Notes: a model not told the origin generated them from the sequence alone. A stretch of 64,000 nucleotides of DNA from Gammaproteobacteria bacterium (GCA_021151835.1 JAGKWO010000002.1:62001-126000), one strand, 5' to 3'. Counted from the stretch's first letter, positions 1 through 9,542 are shown. Made by a program: numbers and translations.

Positions 1-1323
1 GAACCAGCCACCATCCAGGAATTTAAGCGCACAACCAGCGATGAGGAAAATATCCACTGCCAGAAAAAATCCCGTCGCAGCAATGGCGATGGGCAACGGC
101 AATTGCCAACGGCCACGCACTACAAAAAATGTGAGGCAGGTAGTCGTCGCCATAGTGACCGTCACAGCAATACCATAAGCACCGGCAAGGCCCGATGAAC
201 TTCCAAAGAAAAGTACAACGGCAATCACACCGATCAACAACATCCAATTCACTGCGGGCATATAAATCTGGCCCGCTTCACGCGCGGAAGTATGTTGCAC
301 CGTCATGCGCGGTAAAAAACCCAATTGGATCGCCTGGCGCGTCATTGAATAAGCGCCGGAAATAACTGCTTGCGATGCGATAATTGCAGCGAGGGATGCA
401 ATTATCAAAGCAGGCCAAATTAATGTTTGTGGAAATAATTTATAAAACGGATTTGCAATAGCAGCAGGGTCTGCCAGTAATAATGCGCCCTGCCCCATAT
501 AGTTCAGTGCAAGCGCCGGAAATACCAGCCAGGTCCAGGCAATTTGAATCGGTTTGCGCCCGAAATGCCCCATATCCGCATACAACGCTTCAGCGCCGGT
601 GAGCGCGAGAACAATAGCACCGATAGCTGCAAAAACATACCATCCTCGGCCGCTGAGAAAGTGCCACGCCTCCACTGGATTTAACGCTGCAAGGATGGCC
701 GGTTGCGCAATAATATGTGCAACGCCGGATACTGCCAGCATTAAAAACCAGACAGTGACAATTGGGCCGAATATTTTTCCCATTGCACCGGTGCCAAAAC
801 GCTGCACTAAAAAAAGACTGATTAAAATTGCCAACGTAATGGGAACTACTAATGGTTTTAATGCCGGTGTCGCCACCTCCAACCCTTCCATCGCACCCAA
901 TACCGAAATGGCCGGTGTAATAATACTATCGCCGTAAAATAGCGTTGCACCGAATAAACCAATCAATAAAATCCAGCGTCGCAACGGCGAATTTTTGCTG
1001 GCAGTTTGCGCGGCAAGTGCCGTGAGCGCGAGCGAACCCCCTTCGCCGCGATTGTCCGCACGCAAAATCAAAATGACATATTTAAGTGTTACGACGAGCA
1101 TCAATGCCCAGAAGATAGTGGATATCGCACCGACAATATGGTGCGAATCCAGCGGCACGCCGGTGGCTGGCGCAAAAATTTCTTTCACGGTATACAGCGG
1201 GCTGGTCCCTATATCACCGTACACTACACCGATAGCAGCGAGGGTTAACGCGGCGAGGCTTTGTTTTGCAGGGGAAACCGGCGCTTCGGAATTGGACTGG
1301 GTCGATACGGAAGAAACTGTCAT
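1..1323 (-). CDS. kup: Kup-family low-affinity K+ uptake permease, C-terminus cut by the window edge
   Basis: Inner-membrane K+/H+ symporter of the KUP/HAK/KT family. Reading leftward from ATG at 1321-1323 gives 441 codons open to base 1. The family signature YGDIGTSPLYT lies near residue 40, and many hydrophobic segments follow. The visible end reads LDGGWF, a conserved stretch near the end of the membrane domain, so the missing part is mainly the last helices and cytoplasmic tail. It starts 72 bases after kdpE on the same strand, so the two-component pair and this transporter may share a transcript. Kup is normally constitutive, so that link is inference. The family call is very secure. Confidence 0.95.
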   Translation of the reverse strand, partial: MTVSSVSTQSNSEAPVSPAKQSLAALTLAAIGVVYGDIGTSPLYTVKEIFAPATGVPLDSHHIVGAISTIFWALMLVVTLKYVILILRADNRGEGGSLALTALAAQTASKNSPLRRWILLIGLFGATLFYGDSIITPAISVLGAMEGLEVATPALKPLVVPITLAILISLFLVQRFGTGAMGKIFGPIVTVWFLMLAVSGVAHIIAQPAILAALNPVEAWHFLSGRGWYVFAAIGAIVLALTGAEALYADMGHFGRKPIQIAWTWLVFPALALNYMGQGALLLADPAAIANPFYKLFPQTLIWPALIIASLAAIIASQAVISGAYSMTRQAIQLGFLPRMTVQHTSAREAGQIYMPAVNWMLLIGVIAVVLFFGSSSGLAGAYGIAVTVTMATTTCLTFFVVRGRWQLPLPIAIAATGFFLAVDIFLIAGCALKFLDGGWF

Positions 1324-1395
1324 AACAACTACCTATGTAATAAACACACATGCAGTATGTAAAACCCGGCATCAGGATCGCATAAGTATAGTCAG

Positions 1396-2118
1396 TTACT
1401 CCGGGTTGTTATCCAGCAGGCGATAACCAATGCCAGGCTCAGTCAACAAAAATTCCGGACGCGCCGGATTTGTTTCGAGCTTGGCCCGCAGCTGCCCCAT
1501 ATACAAGCGCAGGTAGTGGGTGTGATCCAGATATTCCTGCCCCCACACATCCACCAGTAATTGGCGATGATTAACTACTTGCCCGGCACTGCGTACCAAG
1601 CGCGCCAGCAAATTAAATTCTGTCGGTGTTAGATGAATAGTTTCGCCACGACGACTTACATTGTGATTCACAAGGTCGATACAGATATCTGCATATTCGT
1701 AATGTGTAATTGCGGGGCGCAAATGGGCACCGCGATGCCGCATCGCCACACGAATACGCGCCAGTAATTCACCGATACTAAATGGTTTTACCAGATAATC
1801 ATCAGCACCCGCGTCCAGCAATTCAATTTTCTGCCCGTCCGCTTCGCGCGCAGAAATAATAATTACCGGTGTATTCTGGCGGCGACGTAAACGATTAAGT
1901 AACTCGCTACCGTCACCATCAGGCAACCCCAAATCCAATAGGATTAAATCAAAAGCTGGCGTTTTGGTTTCACCATCAAGCTGGGTTTGGCTGTAAATTG
2001 CATTCGCTTCAGAAAGGCTCGCTGCCGTGATAACTTCATAACCTTCTATCAACAATGCCGAACGCAACATCGCACGCAATTCACGATCATCTTCTACTAA
2101 CAATAAACGCAAGCTCAC
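1396..2118 (-). CDS. kdpE: KdpE-like OmpR-family response regulator
   Basis: Two-component DNA-binding response regulator of 240 aa. The receiver domain has the acidic pair E9-D10-D11, the likely phospho-acceptor D62 in LLDLGLPD, and K111 in YLVKPF. A C-terminal winged-helix domain carries the typical TPTEFNLL segment. The start is taken as GTG at 2116-2118: GGAGGG lies five bases upstream and the codon overlaps the kdpD stop as GTGA. A longer reading from 2166 would run inside kdpD. D62 lies about ten residues later than usual because of a small insertion around residues 45-55. No kdpFABC genes are visible, so the target may be the downstream kup. Confidence 0.9.
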   Translation of the reverse strand: MSLRLLLVEDDRELRAMLRSALLIEGYEVITAASLSEANAIYSQTQLDGETKTPAFDLILLDLGLPDGDGSELLNRLRRRQNTPVIIISAREADGQKIELLDAGADDYLVKPFSIGELLARIRVAMRHRGAHLRPAITHYEYADICIDLVNHNVSRRGETIHLTPTEFNLLARLVRSAGQVVNHRQLLVDVWGQEYLDHTHYLRLYMGQLRAKLETNPARPEFLLTEPGIGYRLLDNNPE

Positions 2119-3599
2119 GAACGCCCTCCGGCAATTAACGGTTGCGCACGCAACGGCAAACGGCATTCAAAACGTGCACACTGCGCATCAGCAACATGCA
2201 CAAATTCCCCACCATGCGCACGGGCGATAGCGCGACACAACGCCAACCCAACGCCCGCACCGGACTGGCGATGATCACCACGCTGGAACGTTTCCAGTAA
2301 TTGTTCAAAATGATTGGCCGCTATGCCTGCTCCCTGATCTTCTACTGCAAACACCAATGTTTGTTGCATTGCATGCGCACTTATTTTTATCGCGCTATCA
2401 ATCGGGGCATATTTGATGGCATTGTCGATTAAATTTTCCAGTAATTGTGCCAGCAATAATGCATCGCCCCAAATCAATGGCAAATCGGGTTGGATATCTA
2501 TTTCTATTCGATGCTGAACTTGAGCAGGAATTCGATACAGCACACTGCCGATAATTTCTTCTGCCGATTCCCAGTTCGCCTGAATCGCAGCACCGACTGC
2601 TTTAATTCCATCCAGGCGTGCGAGCTGCAACATATTATTGGTTTGGCGACGCAGGCGATCCGCTTCATCAACAATCGTTTTTGCCAGTTGCTGTCGCTGT
2701 GTTTGTGCCAGACGATCATCTTGCTCAATTAAGGATGATGCAGCCCCCATAATAGTCGCGAGTGGCGTGCGGTAATCGTGGGAAATGGCAGCGAGGAAGG
2801 TATTGCGCAAATTTTGCGATTGAACCTGATCGCGCACATGTTGTTCGCGCTGCACAATTTGTTGCCGCTCCAAAGCCCAGCCCATTTGGTCACACAATGC
2901 TTGCGCCTGCGCAAAAATTCCGGGTTGCTCAATCAAGCTCGTATCAAGCATCACCGCACCACCTGCCTGGCCTTTACCGCGCAAGGGCAAATAGAGATGG
3001 GTCAATTCCTGATAACGCCCGGTGCCAGGCCCTATTGCCTGGTTATTATCACGGCAGTAAATCAGTGCGTCGCGCTGTTCGGTATTTAAGTGGGCGATAT
3101 CGCTGACGGTATCACTCAGGACGTAAACAGCTGTACCACTGAGATGCATAAGTTGTTGCTGCAACTCGCCCAATAATTCAGCGGGCTCTTTGCTATCGCG
3201 CAATTGATCCGCCCAATTACGTAACGCATCGGCAGCAGCAGCATGCTCCTCCGCACGCCGGGTTTGTTCACGCAATGAAACCATCAACCGCGCCACAATC
3301 ACATTCACTACCAGCATTGCCACTAACAAAAAGGTGTGCTGGTGCAAATCAATTGCAAAAGTACCGCGTGGTGGCATAAAGGCCCAATTGAAAGCCATTA
3401 ATGCAACCACACTGGCAACCAGCGTAAAACTCACCGGCAACCACAGTGCAGCAACAGCCGAGGTCAGCACCAGCACCAGGCTCAGGTTGGCCAAATCAAA
3501 ATGGGTATCCATCAGCAACAACACACACCAACCCAGCGCCCAAATAGCCAGGCCAGTTGTGTAGCGTTGCAGGTATTGCGGGGAGAATAATGCGTTCAT
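2115..3599 (-). CDS. kdpD: Short KdpD-like sensor histidine kinase lacking the N-terminal KdpD/Usp domains
   Basis: Membrane sensor kinase of 494 aa. Order: about four transmembrane helices in a DUF4118-like block (residues 15-110), a coiled linker, a GAF-like region (about 140-245), a HisKA domain with phospho-accepting H274 in AISHDYRTP, and an HATPase domain with ENLIDNAIKYAP, DQGAGI and GVGLAL. Full-length KdpD is about 890 aa. The missing part is the N-terminal KdpD plus universal-stress domain that acts in K+ and c-di-AMP sensing in known KdpD proteins. The gene is translationally coupled to kdpE by a 4-base overlap. No frame remnant of the missing domains lies upstream, where an aminotransferase gene ends 70 bases away. 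Confidence 0.88.
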   Translation of the reverse strand: MNALFSPQYLQRYTTGLAIWALGWCVLLLMDTHFDLANLSLVLVLTSAVAALWLPVSFTLVASVVALMAFNWAFMPPRGTFAIDLHQHTFLLVAMLVVNVIVARLMVSLREQTRRAEEHAAAADALRNWADQLRDSKEPAELLGELQQQLMHLSGTAVYVLSDTVSDIAHLNTEQRDALIYCRDNNQAIGPGTGRYQELTHLYLPLRGKGQAGGAVMLDTSLIEQPGIFAQAQALCDQMGWALERQQIVQREQHVRDQVQSQNLRNTFLAAISHDYRTPLATIMGAASSLIEQDDRLAQTQRQQLAKTIVDEADRLRRQTNNMLQLARLDGIKAVGAAIQANWESAEEIIGSVLYRIPAQVQHRIEIDIQPDLPLIWGDALLLAQLLENLIDNAIKYAPIDSAIKISAHAMQQTLVFAVEDQGAGIAANHFEQLLETFQRGDHRQSGAGVGLALCRAIARAHGGEFVHVADAQCARFECRLPLRAQPLIAGGRS

Positions 3600-3669
3600 A
3601 GGCGAGAGCTTAGCAGCCTCGCTGTTAGGAACGCATAAAGATCAGAGAAAATTATTCGCTGCAGACAAC

Positions 3670-4860
3670 TTACAACACCGCCACTATCGCTTTAGCAACA
3701 TAATCCATTTTTTCTTTGGTTAAACCCGCGACGCTGATGCGGCTGGTATCGGTCATGTAAATGCTGTAATCGCTTTTCAGTTTACGCACTTGCTCGACAG
3801 TCAACCCCAGAAATGAAAACATGCCGCGCTCTTTGGCGATGAAACTGAAATCGCGCGTTTGTTGCAAGCTGCTTAATGATTGCACCAGGTGTACACGCAA
3901 ACCGGCGATGCGCTCGCGCATTTGGGTGAGTTCGCTTTGCCATAACCGGGTGAGCTCATCGCTGTGCAGGATAATATCCACAATCGTTGAGCCGTGCGCA
4001 GGCGGCATTGAATAGATCGCACGCGCAACGTTCAGCACCTGGCTGAAGCCGGCATCCGCTTGTCGGGTATCTGCAAAAACCAAACTCAGGCTTGCCGCAC
4101 GCTCGCGGTACAAACCAAAGTTTTTGGAGAACGAGTTGGCAACGATCATTTCCGGTACCCGGTTGGCCAGCATCCGCAAACCGTAGGCGTCTTCTTCCAA
4201 ACCTTCGCCGAACCCCTGGTAGGCCATATCAACAAACGGGATGATGCCCCGCTCAACCAGCACATCAGCTACTTGATCCCATTGGGCATTGGTTAAATCT
4301 GCACCGCTCGGGTTATGGCAGCAGGCATGCAACAACACCAGATCACCGCGCGGGATTTCATTAAAGGTAGCGAGCATCGCCGCGAAATTGATGTTATGGC
4401 TTGCGTAATCGTAGTAAGGATATTCACGCAACTTCAACCCCGCCGAACCCAATAACGGCATATGATTGGCCCAGGTCGGAGTACTTACCCACAAAGTGGC
4501 ACCGGGTTTGGCACGCTGGATTAACTCTGCCGCCACGCGCAATGCACCGCAACCACCAGGTGCCTGTACTGTGCGCACACGGCCGGCCGCTACGGCCGGG
4601 TGCTCTGCACCAAACACCAGGCGGGTAGATGCCTCGTTCGCGCCGGGAACACCGGCGGGCGGGGTGTACGCCTTGGTGATATCACGCGCAATACGCAGTT
4701 TTTCCGCTTCGGCCACCGCTTTCATAATCGGGGTTTGGCCCGAATCGTTCTTATACACCCCAACACCCAAATCCACCTTGTCGGCGTTAACGTCATTGGC
4801 ATAAGCGATACTCAAACCCAGGATTGGGTCATTAGGCAGCAGGGGCAGTACTTCAAACAT
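3670..4860 (-). CDS. Class I aromatic amino acid / aspartate aminotransferase
   Basis: Cytoplasmic PLP enzyme that moves amino groups between aspartate or aromatic amino acids and 2-oxoglutarate. The length of 396 aa matches AspC and TyrB. The PLP lysine is K246 in NSFSKNFGLYRER. Other family marks are the N-terminal LGVGVYK and the HACCHNPSG motif near residues 178-186. The start is ATG at 4858-4860 because GGAG lies six bases upstream and the protein then opens in the usual AspC/TyrB way; a longer in-frame reading to 4974 has no homologous character. Sequence alone does not separate tyrosine from aspartate preference, so no symbol is given. It is divergent from cobT. Confidence 0.9.
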   Translation of the reverse strand: MFEVLPLLPNDPILGLSIAYANDVNADKVDLGVGVYKNDSGQTPIMKAVAEAEKLRIARDITKAYTPPAGVPGANEASTRLVFGAEHPAVAAGRVRTVQAPGGCGALRVAAELIQRAKPGATLWVSTPTWANHMPLLGSAGLKLREYPYYDYASHNINFAAMLATFNEIPRGDLVLLHACCHNPSGADLTNAQWDQVADVLVERGIIPFVDMAYQGFGEGLEEDAYGLRMLANRVPEMIVANSFSKNFGLYRERAASLSLVFADTRQADAGFSQVLNVARAIYSMPPAHGSTIVDIILHSDELTRLWQSELTQMRERIAGLRVHLVQSLSSLQQTRDFSFIAKERGMFSFLGLTVEQVRKLKSDYSIYMTDTSRISVAGLTKEKMDYVAKAIVAVL

Positions 4861-5034
4861 GGCAGGCTCCGGATTCAGGCGAGGGAAAGCACGCGGTGAC
4901 AATAGGAAAAAACGCGCGGGATTATACGCCGAGTTTTTGGTTGCCGCGTAAAAACTCGCTAAAACTATACTCATTTACGATTTAGGGACGGTGAATGTGC
5001 TAACTTTCCCAGCCTGACAAAAAGGAAACGGATT

Positions 5035-6069
5035 ATGACTATTGAATGGCAAATCAACCCGGTAAATATCCAACTGATCCCGAGCATTCAGCAACATATC
5101 GATCAAAAAACCAAACCCATGGGCGCGCTGGGACAACTTGAGGCCGTTGCCTTGCAAATCGCCCTGATCCAGGAGCGTCCCCGGCTAAGTATTGAGCGCC
5201 CGTTGATGCTGGTGTTTGCTGCCGACCACGGCATTGCCGATGAAGGGGTCAGTATCGCCCCCAGTAGTGTCACACAACAAATGGTATTGAATTTTCTAGC
5301 AGGCGGCGCTGCAATTAATTGTTTCTGCCGCACCAACCATCTTCCGCTAAAAGTGATAGATGCCGGCATCAAAAACGAAATATCGTTTCCGCCGGCAACA
5401 CTTATTAACCAACGCATCGCTGCCGGTACTCGCAACCTCGCCCACGAACCGGCGATGACCCAGGCCCATGCCCGACAAGCACTGTTATTCGGGCAATTAT
5501 TGGCCGAGCAGGAAATTAATGCGGGTTCAAATTTATTAGCTTTTGGTGAAATGGGTATTGGGAATAGCAGTTCTGCTGCCGCAATTCTGGCAATTATCAG
5601 TGGCGCCCCGGTGGAAAAGTGTGTAGGTCTCGGCACTGGAATTAATGCAGACCAACTCGCCAAAAAAATCGAATTAATAAAAAAGGGAATTGCGCGCGTC
5701 GAGGACAAATCGCCGTTAAATATCCTCAGCGAATTGGGCGGTTTTGAAATCGCCCAGATTTGCGGCGCGATGCTGGTCGCAGCGCAGGCGAAAAAAATTA
5801 TCCTGGTCGACGGTTTTATTGTTACCGCGGCGGCATTGCTCGCTGTGCAATTTAATCCCAATGCACGCGATTACATGATTTTTGCCCACGAATCGGAGGA
5901 GGCTGGCCACCAATTGATGTTGAAATTACTCAATGCCAAACCCCTATTGAATTTGGGTTTGCGTTTGGGTGAAGGAACTGGCGCAGCACTGGCAATGCCT
6001 CTGATTCACGCCGCAGTCAGTTTTTATAATCAAATGGCCACTTTCGAAAGTGCCGGTGTGAAAGTCTAA
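5035..6069 (+). CDS. cobT: Nicotinate-nucleotide--dimethylbenzimidazole phosphoribosyltransferase
   Basis: Makes alpha-ribazole phosphate from nicotinate mononucleotide and 5,6-dimethylbenzimidazole, activating the lower ligand of cobalamin. The length of 344 aa is usual. Visible family marks are KPMGALGQLE, FAADHGIADEGVS and the catalytic glutamate E313 in RLGEGTGAAL. The ATG has AGGAA eight bases upstream. It heads a plus-strand group with cobS, cobU and cobC, which together attach the nucleotide loop. No corrin-ring genes are present, which suits salvage of cobinamide or other corrinoids. I see no cobalamin riboswitch in the 174 bases upstream. Confidence 0.95.
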   Translation: MTIEWQINPVNIQLIPSIQQHIDQKTKPMGALGQLEAVALQIALIQERPRLSIERPLMLVFAADHGIADEGVSIAPSSVTQQMVLNFLAGGAAINCFCRTNHLPLKVIDAGIKNEISFPPATLINQRIAAGTRNLAHEPAMTQAHARQALLFGQLLAEQEINAGSNLLAFGEMGIGNSSSAAAILAIISGAPVEKCVGLGTGINADQLAKKIELIKKGIARVEDKSPLNILSELGGFEIAQICGAMLVAAQAKKIILVDGFIVTAAALLAVQFNPNARDYMIFAHESEEAGHQLMLKLLNAKPLLNLGLRLGEGTGAALAMPLIHAAVSFYNQMATFESAGVKV

Positions 6070-6106
6070 CTCTGTGCACCCATGTTCGCGGAATAACTTG
6101 TAAAGA

Positions 6107-6158
6107 GTGAAATATATTACGGGAGGGCGTTGTAAAAAATCCCCGTAATACGTTTCAC
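6107..6158 (+). other. Long stem-loop between cobT and cobS
   Basis: An inverted repeat pairs GTGAAA (6107-6112) and TATTACGGG (6115-6123) with CCCGTAATA (6142-6150) and TTTCAC (6153-6158). This gives 15 pairs with one 2x2 internal loop and an 18-base apical loop. No T run follows, so it is not an ordinary intrinsic terminator. It may be a processing or regulatory element of the cob transcript. Confidence 0.6.
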
Positions 6159-6215
6159 ACCTTAGGGGCTACGCGACATCACATTGATTCTTTTTCTCGA
6201 AATCATCACACATTC

Positions 6216-6959
6216 ATGAAAAACCAACTCAACTTATTTTTCCTCGCGCTGGGATTTTTCAGCCGCATTCCCATGCCGAATTGGGTGGAATATTCACCGG
6301 AAAAACTCAATCGTTCCAGCCGTTACCTGGTAATGGTTGGCTGGTTATTAGGTGCATTGGTCGCCGCGCTATTTTTTTGTGCACACAAATTATTTCCGGA
6401 AACCATTAGTTTATGGTTGGCGATGGGGTTCAGTTTATTGTTAACCGGCGCCTTCCATGAAGATGGTTTGGCAGATACCGCCGACGGTTTTGGTGGCGCA
6501 TTTTCGCGCGAGAAAAAACTGACGATCATGAAAGACAGCCGCATCGGCACTTATGGCGCATCGGCATTAGTCATGGCATTGCTGGGAAAATATTTATTAT
6601 TGATCGAAAACAGTGAAATTATTATCGCCTTATTAATTGCCTATCCGCTTTCACGTGCAACTGCCATAAGCCTGATTGCCGATATGCACTATGTCAGTGA
6701 GAGCGATACCAGCAAAAGTAAACCATTGGCCAACCAACTAACCAAAACTGATTTAACCATGTTGTTGCTGACCGCCCTGCCCGCATTATTTTTTCTGCCA
6801 CCACTACAGGCTACGATTCTGGTTGCTGTACTCAGCGCAGTACGAATAGTGGCAAAGGCTTATTTGAACCGGCAAATCGGTGGTTACACAGGCGATACAT
6901 TGGGCGCCGTGCAGCAAATTAGCGAATTGACTATTTACGGAGTATTGCTCGCATTATGA
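6216..6959 (+). CDS. cobS: Adenosylcobinamide-GDP ribazoletransferase (cobalamin synthase)
   Basis: Integral membrane enzyme that joins adenosylcobinamide-GDP to alpha-ribazole (phosphate), the last joining step of cobalamin assembly. The length of 247 aa is typical. The family signature H81-E-D followed by GLADTADGFGG (84-94) is intact, and at least five hydrophobic segments are present. The reading frame ends in the ATGA overlap with cobU, indicating translational coupling. The 146-base gap after cobT holds a long stem-loop, so cobS-cobU-cobC may be expressed differently from cobT. Confidence 0.95.
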   Translation: MKNQLNLFFLALGFFSRIPMPNWVEYSPEKLNRSSRYLVMVGWLLGALVAALFFCAHKLFPETISLWLAMGFSLLLTGAFHEDGLADTADGFGGAFSREKKLTIMKDSRIGTYGASALVMALLGKYLLLIENSEIIIALLIAYPLSRATAISLIADMHYVSESDTSKSKPLANQLTKTDLTMLLLTALPALFFLPPLQATILVAVLSAVRIVAKAYLNRQIGGYTGDTLGAVQQISELTIYGVLLAL

Positions 6960-7474
6960 TTCAACTCATTCTTGGCGGTGCCCGCTCCGGCAAATCGCGT
7001 TATGCGGAACAACTCGCCATCGCCACCCACAAACCCGTGCTCTATATTGCGACGGCGACAGCGTCCGATGCGGAAATGGCAGAGCGAATTGCACATCACC
7101 AGCACCAGCGTCCCGCAGAATGGCAAGTGCGCGAATGTTCGCTCGATTTAATTGATGCGTTGACGGAGGAATCACCAAAAAACCAAACAATTTTGGTGGA
7201 TTGCCTCACCCTGTGGCTCAACAACCAATTGTTTCATTTTCCCAAACAGGATTTTGCCAGTTTGTTTGATGCGTTAATCAAGGGCATTGAATCCAGTGCG
7301 GCCGAGATTATTTTTGTCGCCAATGAAGTGGGGCTCGGCATTATTCCGCTCGGTGAAATCAGCCGTACGTTTGTCGATGAAGCGGGTCGTTTGAACCAGC
7401 GCCTGGCGCAAGTTGCTGACCGGGTATTCTTTATCGCTGCTGGCCTGCCGTTGCAATTAAAAGGTGCCCGATAA
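6956..7474 (+). CDS. cobU: Bifunctional adenosylcobinamide kinase / cobinamide-phosphate guanylyltransferase
   Basis: Phosphorylates adenosylcobinamide and transfers GMP to it, giving the substrate of CobS. The length of 172 aa is usual. The P-loop is GGARSGKS at residues 7-14, and a histidine pair near residues 47-48 (ERIAHHQH) fits the guanylylated His of the family. The second nucleotide-binding stretch is DCLTLWLNN, and EVGLGIIP follows as usual. Overlaps cobS by ATGA and cobC by one base, so the three genes are tightly coupled. Confidence 0.95.
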   Translation: MIQLILGGARSGKSRYAEQLAIATHKPVLYIATATASDAEMAERIAHHQHQRPAEWQVRECSLDLIDALTEESPKNQTILVDCLTLWLNNQLFHFPKQDFASLFDALIKGIESSAAEIIFVANEVGLGIIPLGEISRTFVDEAGRLNQRLAQVADRVFFIAAGLPLQLKGAR

Positions 7475-8094
7475 TGGGTAACCGCATTATTACCCTTATC
7501 CGGCATGGAAAAGTTGATGGCCCCGCCGCACTTTATGGCCACACCAATATTGCGTCCAGCGTTGAGGGCCTGGGTGAGCTGCACAATAATATCCAAAAAC
7601 TACATCAGTTAAATCCGATTAGCCATATTGTTTGTTCACCATTAATGCGTTGTGCACTACCTGCACAGGAATTTTCCTCCGCACATAACTTGCCATTGCA
7701 GATTATTGATGATTTAAAAGAAATGCATTTTGGTTGCTGGGATGGAATTCCGTTTGATCAATTTGGCGATGAACAGTGGTTAACGCTCAACCAATTCTGG
7801 GACACTCCCGCGACCGCCCACGCACCGGATGGAGAAGCCCTGGAACAATTTGCCGCACGGGTTATTCGCAGTTGGAAACAAATTCATACAAGTATCACCG
7901 CCGAACATCAACTGGTTATCTGTCACGGCGGCGTAATTCGGATTATCATCGCCCACCTGCTTGATCTGGATTGGCGCAACCCGCGTTTATTTCGACAATT
8001 GAATATCGATTATGCAAGCCATACACGAATTGAAATAGCAACACCGCAAAATGCCGTGCCGGTTATAAAATATATCGGCTTGAATCATATTTGA
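7474..8094 (+). CDS. cobC: Alpha-ribazole phosphatase, histidine phosphatase family
   Basis: Branch-1 histidine phosphatase of 206 aa, expected to remove phosphate from alpha-ribazole-5'-phosphate. The catalytic RHG motif is at residues 10-12 (LIRHGKVDG), and the second histidine lies in VICHGGVIR near residue 149. Placement directly after cobU with a TAATG overlap supports CobC over a general phosphoglycerate mutase. Closely similar folds act on other phosphates, so the specific substrate rests mainly on context. Confidence 0.88.
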   Translation: MGNRIITLIRHGKVDGPAALYGHTNIASSVEGLGELHNNIQKLHQLNPISHIVCSPLMRCALPAQEFSSAHNLPLQIIDDLKEMHFGCWDGIPFDQFGDEQWLTLNQFWDTPATAHAPDGEALEQFAARVIRSWKQIHTSITAEHQLVICHGGVIRIIIAHLLDLDWRNPRLFRQLNIDYASHTRIEIATPQNAVPVIKYIGLNHI

Positions 8095-8123
8095 CCTCAC
8101 CTTAATGAAGTACTGGAACCAGC

Positions 8124-9542
8124 GTGAATACCCAAGACAATATTCCCCAGGCGTTACCCGATCATAATCAACGTCTGCTAACCCGCACCTTAACCGAATG
8201 GAAACAATTGGTGATCCTCGGCGCGCCGATTTTGGTGGCGCAACTCGCACAAATGGCGAATGGTGTTGTTGATACGGTAATGGCCGGGCATTCCAGCGCA
8301 GAAGATTTGGCCGGTGTAGGTATAGGCACCAGCCTGTGGGTTCCAACATTACTGTTTTTTTCCGGTATCCTCGGTGCAATGCAACCGACTATTTCCGGGC
8401 ATCGCGGTGCGCAGGAATGGCAGAAAATTATGCCGACAACCTGGCAAGGTATTTATATTTCCCTGGCGGCCATGGTGTTGATGATTTTATTTTTAACCAA
8501 CATGCATCCGGTGCTCACACTGTTACAGTTGGATGATAAAACCTTGCACATTGCCGATGGCTACTTAAAAGCCTTTTCCTGGGGCGTGCCTGCACTTTTA
8601 TTGTTAATGGCATTACGCGGCCTTACGGATGGTTTGGGCCATACCCATATCATTATGGTATTTTCAATAATCAGTGCCGTATTAAACGTTCCCCTTAACT
8701 ACTTTTTTATTTTCGGATTTGATTTTAATTTTTTTCAAATTCCCAGGATGGGTGGTATTGGCAGCGGCTGGGCAACGACTATTTCCAACTGGGTAGCCGT
8801 AATAGCGTTGCTGGTTTACTTAAATACCAGCCGCGTTTACCAGCAATTCCATTTAATCGCTAATTGGGCTGCGCCGGCAAAAGAAGACATTAAACGTTTA
8901 TTAAAACTCGGCTTGCCTATCGGCTTAAGCAGTTTTATTGAAGTCAGTATGTTCTGCATGATCGCCCTGTTTATTGCCCCCTTGGGAGCAACTACCATCG
9001 CCGGTCATCAAATTGTGTTAAACCTGATCTCTTTGGTATTTATGTTGCCGCTTAGCATGGGAATGGCATTGACATTGCGCATCAGCTTCCTGGTCGGTGC
9101 ACAAGATCACACCGAAGCCCGGTTGCTTGCGCGCAGCGCATTAGTGCTCGCCCTGACTATTGGTAGCGTCAATGCATTGATTTTATTTTTAGGTCGCGAT
9201 TGGCTTGCCAGTTTGTACACTTCCGATTTGGCTGTACAAAAAGTCGCGGCAACACTATTTATGCTCGGCGCCATCTTCCAGCTCGCCGACGTGGTTCAAG
9301 TCACCATGATGGGCATACAGCGCGGCTATAAAGACACCAAAATCCCGATGGTTATCATGTTGGTTTCTTTCTGGGGAATTTCATTACCACTGGGTTACGC
9401 GTTGACATTTAAAGATTGGTTTACCCAACCCATGGGTGCTCCGGGGTTTTGGACGGCGTTGATTGTGGGATTGGTTTGTGCGGCTTCGTTGTTAACGACG
9501 AGGATGTTCAGGTTTAAAACTACGAAAGTCATAGCAAGCTGA
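8124..9542 (+). CDS. MATE-family multidrug/toxin extrusion transporter (NorM-like)
   Basis: Inner-membrane cation-coupled exporter of 472 aa with about twelve hydrophobic segments in two related halves. The opening GAPILVAQLAQMANGVVDT is typical of NorM proteins. The start is GTG at 8124-8126, 29 bases after cobC; the Shine-Dalgarno match is weak. It may be read through from the cob genes, but no functional link is evident. It ends 33 bases before a strong hairpin shared with the convergent peptidase gene. The substrate cannot be named from sequence. Confidence 0.9.
   Translation: MNTQDNIPQALPDHNQRLLTRTLTEWKQLVILGAPILVAQLAQMANGVVDTVMAGHSSAEDLAGVGIGTSLWVPTLLFFSGILGAMQPTISGHRGAQEWQKIMPTTWQGIYISLAAMVLMILFLTNMHPVLTLLQLDDKTLHIADGYLKAFSWGVPALLLLMALRGLTDGLGHTHIIMVFSIISAVLNVPLNYFFIFGFDFNFFQIPRMGGIGSGWATTISNWVAVIALLVYLNTSRVYQQFHLIANWAAPAKEDIKRLLKLGLPIGLSSFIEVSMFCMIALFIAPLGATTIAGHQIVLNLISLVFMLPLSMGMALTLRISFLVGAQDHTEARLLARSALVLALTIGSVNALILFLGRDWLASLYTSDLAVQKVAATLFMLGAIFQLADVVQVTMMGIQRGYKDTKIPMVIMLVSFWGISLPLGYALTFKDWFTQPMGAPGFWTALIVGLVCAASLLTTRMFRFKTTKVIAS

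Noticed and set aside
4861..5034. Cobalamin riboswitch before cobT
   Set aside because: The 174 bases are too short and lack the conserved B12-box type sequence; nothing similar precedes cobS either.
5103..5861. Long minus-strand open frame inside cobT
   Set aside because: Fully antisense to a gene with intact CobT motifs; its composition (many S, A, P, I) is that of a shadow frame and no ribosome site precedes it.
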